From: Parasponia andersonii
Taxonomy: Eukaryota > Streptophyta > Magnoliopsida > Rosales > Cannabaceae
Direction: 5' to 3'
DNA length: 64,000 bases
NCBI GenBank assembly: GCA_002914805.1
Contig: JXTB01000038.1
Coordinates: forward strand, 1,411,879 to 1,475,878
Shown: positions 38,752-49,867 of the stretch, in pieces
Numbering within the stretch: position 1 is the stretch's first letter
Layout of the letters: each line of letters opens with the position of its first letter
The notes under the pieces: generated by a model
Told to the model about the DNA's origin: nothing
Databases searched by the model: none
Seen by the model: the letters and a program-made list of their open reading frames with translations, nothing else
Made by a program: the position numbers and the translations under genes

Positions 38752-41334
38752 CTATGGCTCTATATTCTGGTAGAATAAATCTACACATAATTTCTGTCTT
38801 GAATATTGCATAACATCATCAACAACGTTGGATAGTGGAATGTCGGCTAACAGACATTCCAAGTGCTTAACAACAAAAACGCCGCAATCTCCACTGCAAA
38901 GGTAAATAATTCTAGTTAGTCTCAAAATAGCCAAATGAAAAAATATTTGTTAATATCCTTATATTCTATTGAATTACCTCTTCGCTGTTTGTTGCACTAC
39001 ATTAGGAGGTAACCTTCTAACATCAAAATCAAGCGGTTTCGTCGTTGTAGTCAAATCAAGATCAGCAGATCAGTGACTCCTTCTACATTGAGCAAAAAGT
39101 ATGGCAACATCTTCATCATTAGACGCATGGCTTGCTCGACACGTGCATCATCATATAATGCCTGGTCAGAGTCATATACCGTGAGCATATGCGCAGGAAG
39201 ATCTATCTGCACAAGAACCCAATGATTTGATCCGATGTTCAAGGGATAGTAAACTTCGTCAACCTCCACCCAGCCACGTTGAAAATGATCTGCATCTCTT
39301 TTAGCATAGTCAGTAAGCTGGTCATCCTATAAAAACTTCGTTTTATTGGAGGTTCTTCGGAATGCATCCCACCGACCATTCATACATGCAATGTAGACGG
39401 TGTCCGCAAGGGCGACCTTATTTTTATAAGTTTTTGGGAAAAGCCAAAGGCGTTCTCGTATCAACCGAAAAGCCGCGTCAATATGCTGCAAATGGAGAGA
39501 ATATAATAACTTTTAAGTGAATATAAAAAAGGATTTCAAAATGAAGAAAGAAACATTTAATTATAAATCCAATTACCTCATCTGCAAGCCACTTCTAAGG
39601 AGCCTGAAGGTGGAAAAAGAATCCAATACTAGCATCACCAGTGGGAAGCTGGATTGGTTTCCGGTTATTAATAAGTCCTGCAAGCCATCTCCTAAATGTA
39701 TCAAGCTGTTTTGCATCAATTTTCCGAAATGGGTTTGGTTTGCATGGATCATTAACCTTGAACTTCTTGTTTGATGGATCGGTGTAGTCAATGAGTCTCT
39801 TAGATTGTTGACCGACTCGTTTCTTCCTCCCAAACTTAACTGTAGCCACCTCAGCTACTTGTAACTCTTTTACTCCCGGAGTTTGCTGCCCTTCAGGAGT
39901 GTGCTCTTTAGTGGGAGTACTTATGACAACATCTTCACCTGGCTGATACCTTTTATGAAGGATATCCGACTGGGTGGCCTCAGATTCAGAACCAGTTGCT
40001 GCCGATGTGTTTTGATTTCCTCCATCATCTTCAACAACCTGTCAGGTTTATCATTGAGAATCACCTGGTTCACCTTCAGTTCAGTCTGGTTTGCCTTCAA
40101 CTCAGCGATGTCAGTCTTCAACTCAAGATAGAACTTATGTGACTGAGGCACATCAGTGGATGGTTCCTCTTCTACTTTGTTTCTGGTAGTGTGAAAGATG
40201 CCCGCCTCCTCTGCAGCTCGCTTTGCTTCAGCCGTCTCCTTCTTGTTCTACTCCTCCTCCTCACCATCAATTCCCTCTTCCTCAACTCCAGTACAGGCGA
40301 GGCTCTAGTGTGGATCGTGATATATATATGTTCATAGAATTCTTTCTCAGCCTCCCGTGGATTCAATAACGCCTTTGTGACAAGCTGCAAGATAGTTCAA
40401 AATAAAGTTCAATCAACTTATGAATTTATAAAATTAATTATATAGAATAAAATCAATTTTCCGGACTTACTTTCTTAATCTTGAATACATCAATACAATC
40501 CATCATTGATGGTGTTTTATTGCTTGTCCATGACAGCATCCTTGAGAATTTGATGCCAAGGTTCTCAGAAAATGCACCAGTAAGCTTGGGAATAGCCTCA
40601 TAAGCCCAATACTGTAAAGCAATGCCAAACCCATACACTGTGTATTTAGCTTCCTTGGCTTTCTTATTCTTTTTCATCTTCTGAAGGTAGTTTTCCCTCT
40701 GATGCATCATGTCCTTATTCAAACTAGGGAACGTTCTCTCATAAGATCGCCTTCCCCATGGATAATTAAAGAAATCCTCCTCATTCTCCACAAAAGAGAG
40801 TATATCCATCATAATCTTCGTGCTTGACTCCTGTGCTATCAACAACCTATCTACTAAGTAGCACAAACCCAACTTCCATACGTCCTCCTTCTCCTCACAA
40901 TTTAGAAATGCAGCTTCTAATTCACCGGATCTCATATTAGCTGCATTATTCAGGTATGTCTCCCTGAGCCTCATGCTAGTAGACATAGATTTGTACTTCA
41001 CAACGTCTAGATCTTTGGCAAAATTTAACGCCGTTATCAACGCAAACTCACCAAGCCCGAATCTCAAGTTGCTATCCCCAATGAAAAACTGCAACTCCGC
41101 CGGGTTTTGGGATTTCACCTTCCTCAACAGTAGTTAGTGTATAAGTACTCCTGATGCTTGCATTGGAGGAGCAAGAAATAACTGCTTAAATAGACACTGC
41201 TTTGCCCTCTCTAACAAATCATACTTCTCAAATCTCTCCTTAATCTTCGACATCATCGTTGTTCCTTTTATAGTGACCCTTCTGGGAAAGTGTTCTCCAA
41301 AAGGTACAAGGAGCTTTGACATTTGGTTCGGCAT
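38752..41334 (-). pseudogene. DUF1985/Ulp1-like SUMO-protease gene carried by the MULE
   Basis: This gene is read on the minus strand. It has an N-terminal DUF1985 region (41,334-40,453; motifs FFIGDSNLRFGLGEFALITAL, YLVDRLL and FFNYPWGRRSYE) and then lysine- and glutamate-rich linker exons. A C-terminal C48 protease part has the catalytic His in NHWVL (39,222-39,224), the Asp in VYDSD and the Cys in GDCGVF (38,884-38,886). Splice sites are visible at 40,463/40,464 (donor), about 40,384 (acceptor) and 38,893 (acceptor). One in-frame TAA at 41,134-41,136 splits the DUF1985 part where VLIHQLLLR would be expected, so CAA to TAA is likely. Ulp1 proteins remove SUMO from targets. Why MULEs carry them is unknown. 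The middle exon structure (39,300-40,390) is only partly resolved. Confidence 0.8.
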
Positions 41335-41394
41335 AAGAGGAACAAAGCAATTTAGTTAGGATTTTTATAAATTTAACATATATCAAAAGCATCT

Positions 41395-42490
41395 AAATTA
41401 CGTCGAAATATAGTTGAAACGCATCGAAATAGGTCGAAAAGTGATCGAAATTTCGATCATTTTGATTTCGACGAGATTTCGATTGTCATCGAAAAATCTT
41501 ACAGAAACTATCTCAAATGAGAACAAATAGCCAGGAGGTGGAAATTGTCCATCGAAAATCATCAAAAAACAGAGCACGTCGAAATGGAATCGAAAATTAA
41601 TCGAAAACAGTCGAAAAAAGATTAACTACTAGCTACTAGAAGAGAAAAGGTCATCGAACTGTGATCGAAAAACAGTCGAACTAACATCGAAAATTTAGAG
41701 CAGCCTTATTTTCTATTTTAAAATGTCATCGAAAATGTATCGAAAACCTATTATAAAATATCATCGAAAATGTATCGAAATTTCGACTCTGTAAATCGAA
41801 ACACAGTCGAAATACCATCGAATATCATCGAACTGTCATCGAAAAACAGTCAAACTAACATCGAAAATTTAGAGTAGCCTTATTTTCTATTTTAAAATTT
41901 CATCGAAATTGTATCGAAATTTCAACACTATTCATCAAAACCTCATCGAAATAAAATCGAAAACCTATTTTAAAAGAGAAAATATCATCGAAAAGATATT
42001 GAAATTTCGACTCTGTAAATCGAAACACAGTCGAAATACTATCGAAAACACGTCGAAATACCATCGAATATCATCGAACTGTCATCGAAAAACAGTCGAA
42101 CTAACATCGAAAATTTAGAGCAACCTTATTTTCTATTTTAAAAGACAAATTAGCTTAAATGTCATCGAAAATGTATCGAAATTTCAGCACTATTCATCGA
42201 AATCTCATCGAAATAAAATCGAAACACAGTCGAAATAACATCGAAAGTTTATTTTACCTATTTAATAGAGAATACAGAGCATATTTAACCTAATTTCTCT
42301 TTTAAAATATCATCGAAAAGGTATCGAAATTTCGACTCTGTAAATCGAAACACAGTCGAAATACCATCAAAAATACGTCGAATTTCACATGATTTTCCGG
42401 TACTATTTTCAGCCATACTCATCAAAATATGATCGAAAATTTAGACCAGCTAATCGAAAATGCATCGAAAAAATGTCGGAATGAAGTCAA
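41395..42490 (-). repeat. MULE subterminal array 3 (TCGAAA orientation)
   Basis: This array has the same units as array 2 (AAATTTCGACTCTGTAAATC at about 41,778, 42,004 and 42,327) with additional insertions. It faces array 1 in inverted orientation. Confidence 0.85.
42279..42299 (-). repeat. internal copy of the MULE terminal sequence
   Basis: GCATATTTAACCTAATTTCTC is the exact reverse complement of the first 21 bases of the left end and differs at one base from the true right end. It lies 584 bases inside the right end, within array 3. Confidence 0.85.
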
Positions 42491-42799
42491 AAATTTCTAA
42501 ATCGTCTTCTACTACAAATGCCCTAAAATAAAAAAAAAAAAAATAAAACCCTCAAATCATATTTTGCTTACCTTCTTTTGGGGACTCATTTTTCTCAACA
42601 TAATCCTAAACAGTAAGAGAGATTTACAATAGACGGCACGACAAATTTTCGTCTTCCTCGGTTAACGACGCGATGGGTTATTGGCTCTTCAGAAAAAGAG
42701 ACGAAAGAGAGAGTTGGAGAGGGAGAGAGAGAGAGAAATGAGGAGTTTAAGAGGAAGAGACATATTTTCTCTAAAGTATTAGTAAGGGTATTTTCGTCC

Positions 42800-42883
42800 G
42801 CAAATATATTTTTCAAATGTTTTTTAACTTGTGCATATGGACCAAAATAAGGGTATTACGGAGCATATTTAACCTAGTTTCTC
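42800..42883 (-). repeat. MULE right terminal inverted repeat
   Basis: The reverse complement begins GAGAAACTAGGTTAAATATGC and keeps TATTTTGG and GAAAAATAT at the same spacing as the left end. Confidence 0.8.
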
Positions 42884-42891
42884 TTTCGCAA
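42884..42891. repeat. MULE target site duplication, right
   Basis: TTTCGCAA, identical to 34,170-34,177. Confidence 0.85.
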
Positions 42892-45800
42892 CTTGTCATT
42901 TCTCTTTACCAAAAGCTCCACCCTATGATATCATAGCCAATCTGACAGAACTAGCAATGTACTAAATGGGCCAATGATCAACAGAGGAAGAGGCGGGGAG
43001 GGGGGAAATTGTAAGAAAGAACTCTTTATGAGAGAACGACAAAAAAAAAAGGTACACTCGGATCAAAAAGCACACAAATTATAGGTGAACATGCATAGTT
43101 TTTATATTAAAATTCTTATAATGCAAGTTAGAATTTCCTAAAGATTGACTATGCTTCAAACGCACTCATTCCATGATATGTTCTAATTGGTTCAAAAATA
43201 ATTGTAGAGATAAAACAAAGTATGAAACGAACATTTATTTTAACTCTTCCGCAGTTTTAACTTTTGGTTTGAATGTAACTTAAGAAAACTCGATACTTCA
43301 TAGCCTAATTAAGAATAGTGTTATTACCATTTTATTACTATCCTTGCCATTACATATATGTATCCGGGAATAAAGAAAAACATTTCTTCATAACAATTTC
43401 ATTGAAGGATGATATGTAGGGTTTGATAGAACAGTCCAACGAATTTATTTAAAAAAAAAACCCTCTTCCTGTGACCATCCGGCACAGCAAAGACTAAAAT
43501 GAGCCCATTTTGTCAATCAAAATGCATTTAAGGCCTGTAAAATGTCAACGAAATGAGACAAGCATATGGAATGGATAACATTGGATTGTTTAAACTTGTA
43601 GTGCTATGTAGCTTCACTGAATTAACTTTCAAAAGGGGATACAGTGAGAGAAATTCATACTTGTCACTGTAATGGACGCAATTCAATTCCAAGTAGAAAG
43701 TCAAGTTTCAAGAAACCTGCAGTTTCAAAACTTTCATGTATTAATAGAAGTTAAAAGTCCAGATTAATCACATCCAAGCAAAAGTAAATAATTACATAAA
43801 TGAGTCAAGGATATGTATGAGTACCTTAAAAAGTACATCTGGGCACTGGGATTCTTTTCTTTTTCAGTATTATTTTAGCTCCTTCGGCTTTTGGTATTTG
43901 GCTTTTCGGCTGACTTAAGGTTCTTAAATAGAGAAGGCAGATAAGGATATGTGATAATATCTTAAGGTTCCTTTGCAGCAAGAAATGATATGAGATATTT
44001 TCCCAGATCAGTACAGCTAACCAAGGCAAAGATAACATCAAGGAAAAGGCACTTCAGAAAGAGCTTTAACACCAATAAGTCGATTACAACTATGTAACTC
44101 ATAAAGGACAAAACACCATTCCAAGAGTAAGTGCAACAGTAACCAAAATAGATGCTAACAAAGTATATCTTCCAACCTGCAAAACCAGATCCAGTGTACC
44201 AAATGTAAAACTCTATAAGTAGGACCACAACCAATAGCCTGGATAAAGTTAGCTCAATAAGCTTTGCCTTGCAAACTTCGCATTGTGAGAGGGGTCCTTT
44301 ACATTCTTCCAAGTAACAGCACTTTTCCTTAGATTCCTCTTGAGCAGCTAGCTGAAACATTTTACCTTTCAGTCTTGAGCTAAAAACCTCGGCATTCTCT
44401 CCGAAGCAGAAATGGTAAATCAATGCGCGACGACCTAACTTCAAATTTGTAGCATGAAAACTGTTTTAATATGATGAAATGAATAGTTTAACACTATCCT
44501 CCAAGATTCTAGGCGGCAATTCAGAAAGTTAAAGACGCGTTTGGTACAAGATTCGAATTTTATTCTTCAAATCCAAAAACAACATTTATATAGAAAGTTG
44601 GAAGGATAAATTCTACATGAAAGCTGTTTCTGAATTTAAAGAATAAGATTCGAATCTTATACCAAACAAGTTCTAATTCTCCCAAAAGTAAATGACTATT
44701 GGATCAATCATTACAACACAGTAAATATATCGTTCCCATCTTTAGTAAAATATTGGCATTGTGTAAAATTTATATTCCATTCTGAAACCTCAAAACTTAC
44801 TTTGCCATTCAAGCTTTATCGCCCTTCCTTTATGGCCAAAGATACAGTAAATGGCTATTGGATCGTTCATTACACCACAGCAAATTTCCACCAGTTATTA
44901 TAGGGAATAGGCAGATTCTTTTCCATTACCTGATTGGACAAAGATAATGTACTAGATTTGGCAAACTTACATGTTACAATATGCAAGTAGCATTCGCCAA
45001 CTTGGATGCCCGTTTGACTCGAAAATAGCTGAGTGGTCCATATTTTATCCAAATGGTCACTAACTCTGCTCTCCCCGTATCATACATTACTCGTTGCCCA
45101 TAGATTTGAGCTCGAGGCCCATCAGATGGTGATAATTTCTAGGTGCTCTAGCCCACACCAGTAGTTCCTTCAAAAGCATTGCGTCCAAAGAACATCCAAT
45201 TTCATCAATTTTTAGCTTGGAACAAACCACCAACACTGACTCTTTCTTGGTGGGGAGAAAAAAAAAGATCTCAAACTTGCTGCCCTCTTCCATTCTCAAG
45301 CTTCCTAACCCCAGACCAGGCTCCCCCTTCAATTGCATAGGAACTTTCTCTTAAACTTGGATACTGAAGAACCTGATTCGTTTATCTTCCCCAAGTAGCA
45401 AGCCACCTAACGATCAACCTGTTTGGTGAATTTATTTGTACGATAGTCCACTCCAATAATCTGCTTAACAGAAGGAAAGAATTGATAAGTTGCAACCAGC
45501 TACATGAGTATCATGAACTGAATCCAATATCTGCCGTCATCTTGAATACGAAACTAGGCATCCAGATATTCATGCCACAACTACCTACAGAGGAAAACTC
45601 AAATCAGAACAGGAAAAATGGCATAATAAATAAATAAATAGAAAACGGATGGTCAACAGAAGACTTTATGTATGTCGGAACTTAGAATAACAAAGAAGCT
45701 GGACATGTTGGGAGACCATGCAAGCAACTTTCTTGAACTCAAAGGGAAAATTGAACCAAGAGTATTGTACAAACCGCAAGAAATGTTTATATAGCCTCGA

Positions 45801-46061
45801 GAGAATTAATGCTAACCCTGTCATACAAGGTGAGAACTGAGAAAAGTATAAGTAAAATACCAACTGCAGTACTCTGCAGATAATGCAGAAACCAGAATGC
45901 TTAAAACACATTGAAAGAAAAATGCCTCACGTATACTCTCTTGAAGATAAAGTTCATAAAATGCGGGAGAAAGAAAAATGTCTTACGAATACTCTCTTGA
46001 AGATAGAGTTCACAAAATGAGGATTAGCTAAGAGTTTTCTTATACCCAAGAACAGTCCTTG
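42892..46061. other. intergenic, downstream of the PPR gene
   Basis: Part of this may be the 3' UTR of the minus-strand PPR gene. Two minus-strand stretches are less AT-rich: 43,962-44,444 (160 codons, cysteine-containing and then hydrophobic) and 45,087-45,338 (83 codons). I recognise neither as a known protein. They could be 3' UTR exons or an unrelated gene remnant. A MITE sits at 44,536. Confidence 0.5.
44536..44670. mobile_element. MITE with GTTTGGTA ends
   Basis: The left end CGTTTGGTACAAGATTCGAAT and the reverse complement of the right end (TTGTTTGGTATAAGATTCGAAT) are inverted repeats. They continue through TTATTCTTCAAATCC versus TTATTCTTTAAATTC. Total length is about 135 bases. No clear target duplication was found. 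Confidence 0.7.
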
Positions 46062-48572
46062 TCAACTTCGCATACACTCTTGATCGAGAGGTGATCTGCA
46101 TCCACGCTCTACGAACCATAACATAAGGTTATCTGCCTCTTTTGAATTTCCTTCTGACATCAGTCTTTTACTCACCTTCTCACATAATTTTAAATCAGGA
46201 ATCATATTCCGATTGAACATCCTATTGGCCACTCTATAAGCTGACAGAGGAAACCCTTTGCTCAAAAAGCTATCCATGAGAATGTGGCATGTATTAGCAT
46301 CAATTCTTGAAGCTGTTCTCAACACTTTACTCAAGAGTTTTTCAGCCTCATCAAGATTTCCAAAAGAACATAACTTCTCAATGACTTGATTATATACGGT
46401 CCTGCTTTTCTGCCTAACAAGCATTTTTTCTAATAGTTTCAACAAATCATCAACCCTACCCATTTGACAAAACCAATGGATAACTGTTCTGTATGTCACG
46501 GGAGTAGGATCCAGACCCTTTCCCAGCATCTTCTTCACAAGTTCAGTCATCTCTTCTATTCTACCTTTTCTCCCCAGTGCATTGATTAGTGTTGTATACG
46601 TGACTGCATCAGGATGTTTGTTGCTAAGATACATGTCATCAAGCAATGATAGAGCAGCTTCCAAGTCATCCTTTTGACAATATCCATGAATAAGAGTAGT
46701 AAAATTTACAACATTAACAGCACACCCTTTCCGTAGACACCCCTCCATGAACTTCTTAGCCTCATCCATGTTCCCCTCTCGGCAGAGAGACTGAATCATT
46801 AAGTTTATTTCAACCGAGTTTGGGAAAAAACCCTTTCCAACCATCTCTTCTACAAGAAAACAGGCCTCAACCAATTTCCCTTCCTTACGCAACCCATGCA
46901 ACACAACACTATAAGTTATGGCATTTGGAGTCCACCACTCTTCCTCACTCATATTCAGCATCTCTCTTGCCTCTAGTGACTTGCCACTCTGACAAAGCCC
47001 ATTTAATAAAGCTGTATAGGATACAGTATTCGGTTTACAACCATGCCTGTACATCTGCTGAAGCATCTTTTTAGCTTGATCCACCTTTCCTTCCCTACAG
47101 AACCCATTAAGCACCGAGGTGTATGTTACAACGTCTGGAATGCAACCTTTTGAGAACATCTCATTGACAATTTCTTTTGCCATATCAGTGTTACCCTCCT
47201 TGCAGAATGAGTGAACTACTGCACTATACCCAACCTTATCAACACGAAATCCCTCCTCTTCAGCTTCCCTTAAAAATTCATAAGCCTCATTTCCATGCCC
47301 GTGCTTTGAGAGCATATGGATAAGATTATTATAAGTAACCTGGTCTACTACTAATCCAGCATCCTTCATTTTCTCCATGAGCTCCCTGATTTCTTTGATC
47401 CTTTTTTCTTTGCAAAGAAAACCCATCACAGTAAAGTAACTAACTTTATCTGGGTAGCAACCCTTAAGCTGCATTTGAGCAATCAGCTCCATGGCATCAT
47501 CAATCCGATGCAAATTACAATACCCTTTTATCAGACAATTGTAGGTGACAACATTTGGCCTAATCCCAATGATTTCCATACATTGTAAAAACCTCAATGC
47601 CTTTTCCAACCTATTTCCTATTACCAAAATATAGACCGCAGTGTTGCATACTGATACATTAGGTTCTACCCCTGCTCTCTGCATTAAAGTCAAGATTCTC
47701 AATGCATTCCTCAACTTGCCTGCTCTACTATATGACACCATCACAAGACCGAAAGCTTCAGGGGTGCGCTGAATTCTTCGGCGGGCCATAAGTCGGAGAA
47801 CCCTCTTAGCACCCTGACACAACTTAGTCTTGCTAAGAATTTCAAGCATTGCGTAATAAACTATCGGGTCATGTCGATAACGCCATTGCCGATCAGCCCA
47901 ATAGAAGAATCTCAAAGCAACCCGCTCATCATCAAAAGAACGCAAAACCGCACAAACCTGCCAAGGCTTGAGGCTCCTTAACAAGTGCCTTAACTCCCCT
48001 TCGAGCTTCGGGTTCCAAGTAGACCTAAGATCAATTAACCTGCGAACCTCTCTAACCAAAGGGTGTCTGGACTCGTCCTCATCACCTTCAATCCTACCAA
48101 CATCTTCTATTTGTACACTATTCCTATTAGACAAATTCAACACCATATAATTCTCATTACCATCAATTTCTTCCTCCTCCTCCTCTTCTTCATCTTCGCT
48201 AACTTCAGAGTCATCAAAATCACCGAAACTGTCAAAACTTGAGCCTCGATTCTCCTCAGAATCACCACTGTTACAACCAACGAAACTCAGATCCCCAGAA
48301 ACCTCATTACCCAGCTTCTTAAATCTATCATACCCACCATTGGTGTTATCAAATTCATCAAGTTCTCCATTTTTGGCTCTAATTTCGGCTCCCAAACGAG
48401 AACTAGGGTCGTTTCTCGAACTAGATGTTGAGAAAAAAGCATTAAATCGAAAAAAACCAAATGGGTATTCAGAATAAATGGCTACTGAGTTCACAGGCAA
48501 CCCCTTTCCCATTAGACTCAGTCTCAATGGACCGAACTCGCGAGTTAAGAAAGAACTGAAATTGAAGAACAT
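46062..48572 (-). CDS. P-class pentatricopeptide repeat (PPR) protein, organelle-targeted
   Basis: This is a single-exon ORF of 836 codons. After a basic/aromatic N-terminus with FFSTSSSRND (a likely mitochondrial or plastid transit peptide) and an acidic low-complexity stretch, about 17 tandem P-type PPR motifs run from near residue 235 to 828, nearly all 35 residues long (for example the one starting VVTYNCLIKGYC and the one starting VVTYTSVLNGFCREG). There are no E, DYW or SMR domains, so it belongs to the P subfamily, whose members bind organelle RNA to stabilise, splice or translate it. The lack of introns is normal for the family. MGKG at residue 21 is an alternative start. On the same strand an ATG at 48,687 opens a 72-codon frame overlapping the start, which would be a uORF if the transcript begins that far upstream. 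Confidence 0.92.
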   Translation of the reverse strand: MFFNFSSFLTREFGPLRLSLMGKGLPVNSVAIYSEYPFGFFRFNAFFSTSSSRNDPSSRLGAEIRAKNGELDEFDNTNGGYDRFKKLGNEVSGDLSFVGCNSGDSEENRGSSFDSFGDFDDSEVSEDEEEEEEEEIDGNENYMVLNLSNRNSVQIEDVGRIEGDEDESRHPLVREVRRLIDLRSTWNPKLEGELRHLLRSLKPWQVCAVLRSFDDERVALRFFYWADRQWRYRHDPIVYYAMLEILSKTKLCQGAKRVLRLMARRRIQRTPEAFGLVMVSYSRAGKLRNALRILTLMQRAGVEPNVSVCNTAVYILVIGNRLEKALRFLQCMEIIGIRPNVVTYNCLIKGYCNLHRIDDAMELIAQMQLKGCYPDKVSYFTVMGFLCKEKRIKEIRELMEKMKDAGLVVDQVTYNNLIHMLSKHGHGNEAYEFLREAEEEGFRVDKVGYSAVVHSFCKEGNTDMAKEIVNEMFSKGCIPDVVTYTSVLNGFCREGKVDQAKKMLQQMYRHGCKPNTVSYTALLNGLCQSGKSLEAREMLNMSEEEWWTPNAITYSVVLHGLRKEGKLVEACFLVEEMVGKGFFPNSVEINLMIQSLCREGNMDEAKKFMEGCLRKGCAVNVVNFTTLIHGYCQKDDLEAALSLLDDMYLSNKHPDAVTYTTLINALGRKGRIEEMTELVKKMLGKGLDPTPVTYRTVIHWFCQMGRVDDLLKLLEKMLVRQKSRTVYNQVIEKLCSFGNLDEAEKLLSKVLRTASRIDANTCHILMDSFLSKGFPLSAYRVANRMFNRNMIPDLKLCEKVSKRLMSEGNSKEADNLMLWFVERGCRSPLDQECMRS

Positions 48573-48799
48573 TTCGGTTAAAGCAAATGAGAGCTTGAAA
48601 ATGATGGAGGGTTTTGAACCTAACCAGACAGTTGGAGAAGGAAAGGTCGGCTATCGCGAAAGAGTTGGAGCAAAATGGCTCGGCCATAGGGGACGTCCTC
48701 TCAAGCTTTATCCGCCGCTTCGGCCATAGCGTAATGCCTCTATGTAGTTTTGAGAAAACGACAGAAATAGAAAAGGCTCAAACGACATATCTATTTAAA

Positions 48800-49036
48800 A
48801 TATAGTTAATCTATACCTTACATAAAAGAAGAGTCGGTGGTGCTCTATGTCCAGATCACTTTTCCTAAGTTAATTTGTCAATCTTGTGTATCAAAACGGT
48901 GCAAACAAGTCTTTCAGGGTTCATTGTTCACAAACCTGCAACCCTCGGCCTTATTAGCCTTGGCCCTTTTTTTTTGTTTTTTTCTTTCCATTTTTGTGTT
49001 TTCTTCGTCAGTAAATTCATCTTATAATCAAGTATG

Positions 49037-49076
<40 letters not shown>

Positions 49077-49311
49077 TTATCTTAATGCTTCGATAACGAA
49101 AGCTGCAGATATTACTTCTAACAATTCTTTACAAAATCTCGCCCTCTCTCTTTGGGCTCTGTCGAGTTTATCGTGAAAATTGGTTACAGATTTTATTTCT
49201 ATTCTTAATTTTTTCAGAAGACTAGGTTCAACTAGGTGTGTGTGTGTGAATTCAGTTATTTGTCCTCAGTGTAAGAAATAAATTGTGAATGTCTTGGTTA
49301 TTTATAAGGAC
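48800..49311. other. spacer between PPR gene and copia element
   Basis: This spacer is AT-rich, with a TA microsatellite at about 49,033-49,078 and a short GT run near 49,236. No gene was seen. Confidence 0.6.
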
Positions 49312-49316
49312 TAGGT
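49312..49316. repeat. copia target site duplication, left
   Basis: TAGGT, repeated at 54,425-54,429. Confidence 0.8.
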
Positions 49317-49867
49317 TGTTTGGGAATAATATTCCGATAGACGTGGAAATGATAAAAATAAATATAAAATATAATGTCGAAATAAATAAACAAGACACAC
49401 ACAAAATTAGCATAGTTCATTAATTTGGCTACATCCACAGAGTTGCTGCAGATCATTACTATAGGAAGAAAGAAATCTTTACAAATGTTTACAAACACTC
49501 TCAACACTCCTCACGCACAGACTCCGAATACACCAAAGAGAAAAATTATATTTTTTTCTAACTCTCAAAGAATAAAATCTCATAATTTTATTCTGACTTT
49601 TTAACACTTAGTATCTCTCACTTTCTGAGATGAAGACAAATGAGGAATAGGATCCCTATTTATAGGTTTAAGATAACCAACCCCCACTAACTATTCACAC
49701 GTTTTTTTCCTCATAATTTCCTTATATATCACACATTTTGTACACGGTTTGTGTCATATTTTGTTTGTTGGCAAGAGCATTTAATGCTCATTACATAGTT
49801 AGATAACCGTGTATTTGTTGGCACATGATAAAAGCAATTAATGCTCTTTACACTTCACACGTTAACA
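49317..49867 (-). repeat. copia 3' LTR
   Basis: This 551-base LTR starts TGTTTGG and ends GTTAACA on the plus strand. It pairs with 53,863-54,424. Confidence 0.85.

Larger units (their letters stand above)
34178..42883 (+). mobile_element. 8.7 kb Mutator-like element (MULE) carrying transposase and an Ulp1-like gene
   Basis: Terminal inverted repeats begin GAGAAATTAGGTTAAATATGC (34,178) and, on the other strand, GAGAAACTAGGTTAAATATGC (ending 42,883). Similarity continues imperfectly for about 80 bases. The sequence TTTCGCAA lies directly outside both ends (34,170-34,177 and 42,884-42,891), an exact 8-bp target duplication; one more base on each side differs. Inside, in order, are an array of TTTCGA words, a MuDR-type transposase (+), a second array in the opposite orientation, a DUF1985/Ulp1 protease gene (-) and a third array. 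Plant MULEs carrying Ulp1-like genes are known as Kaonashi (KI) in Arabidopsis and CUMULE in melon, and this looks like a relative. Both genes contain in-frame stops, so this copy is probably not self-mobile. Confidence 0.9.

Noticed and set aside
43962-44444. ARV1-like sterol-transport membrane protein
   Set aside because: The hydrophobic part was only loosely similar, and the expected N-terminal CxxC arrangement and family phrases were absent.
46820-47074. Plus-strand ORF inside the PPR gene
   Set aside because: Shadow of the intact PPR reading frame.
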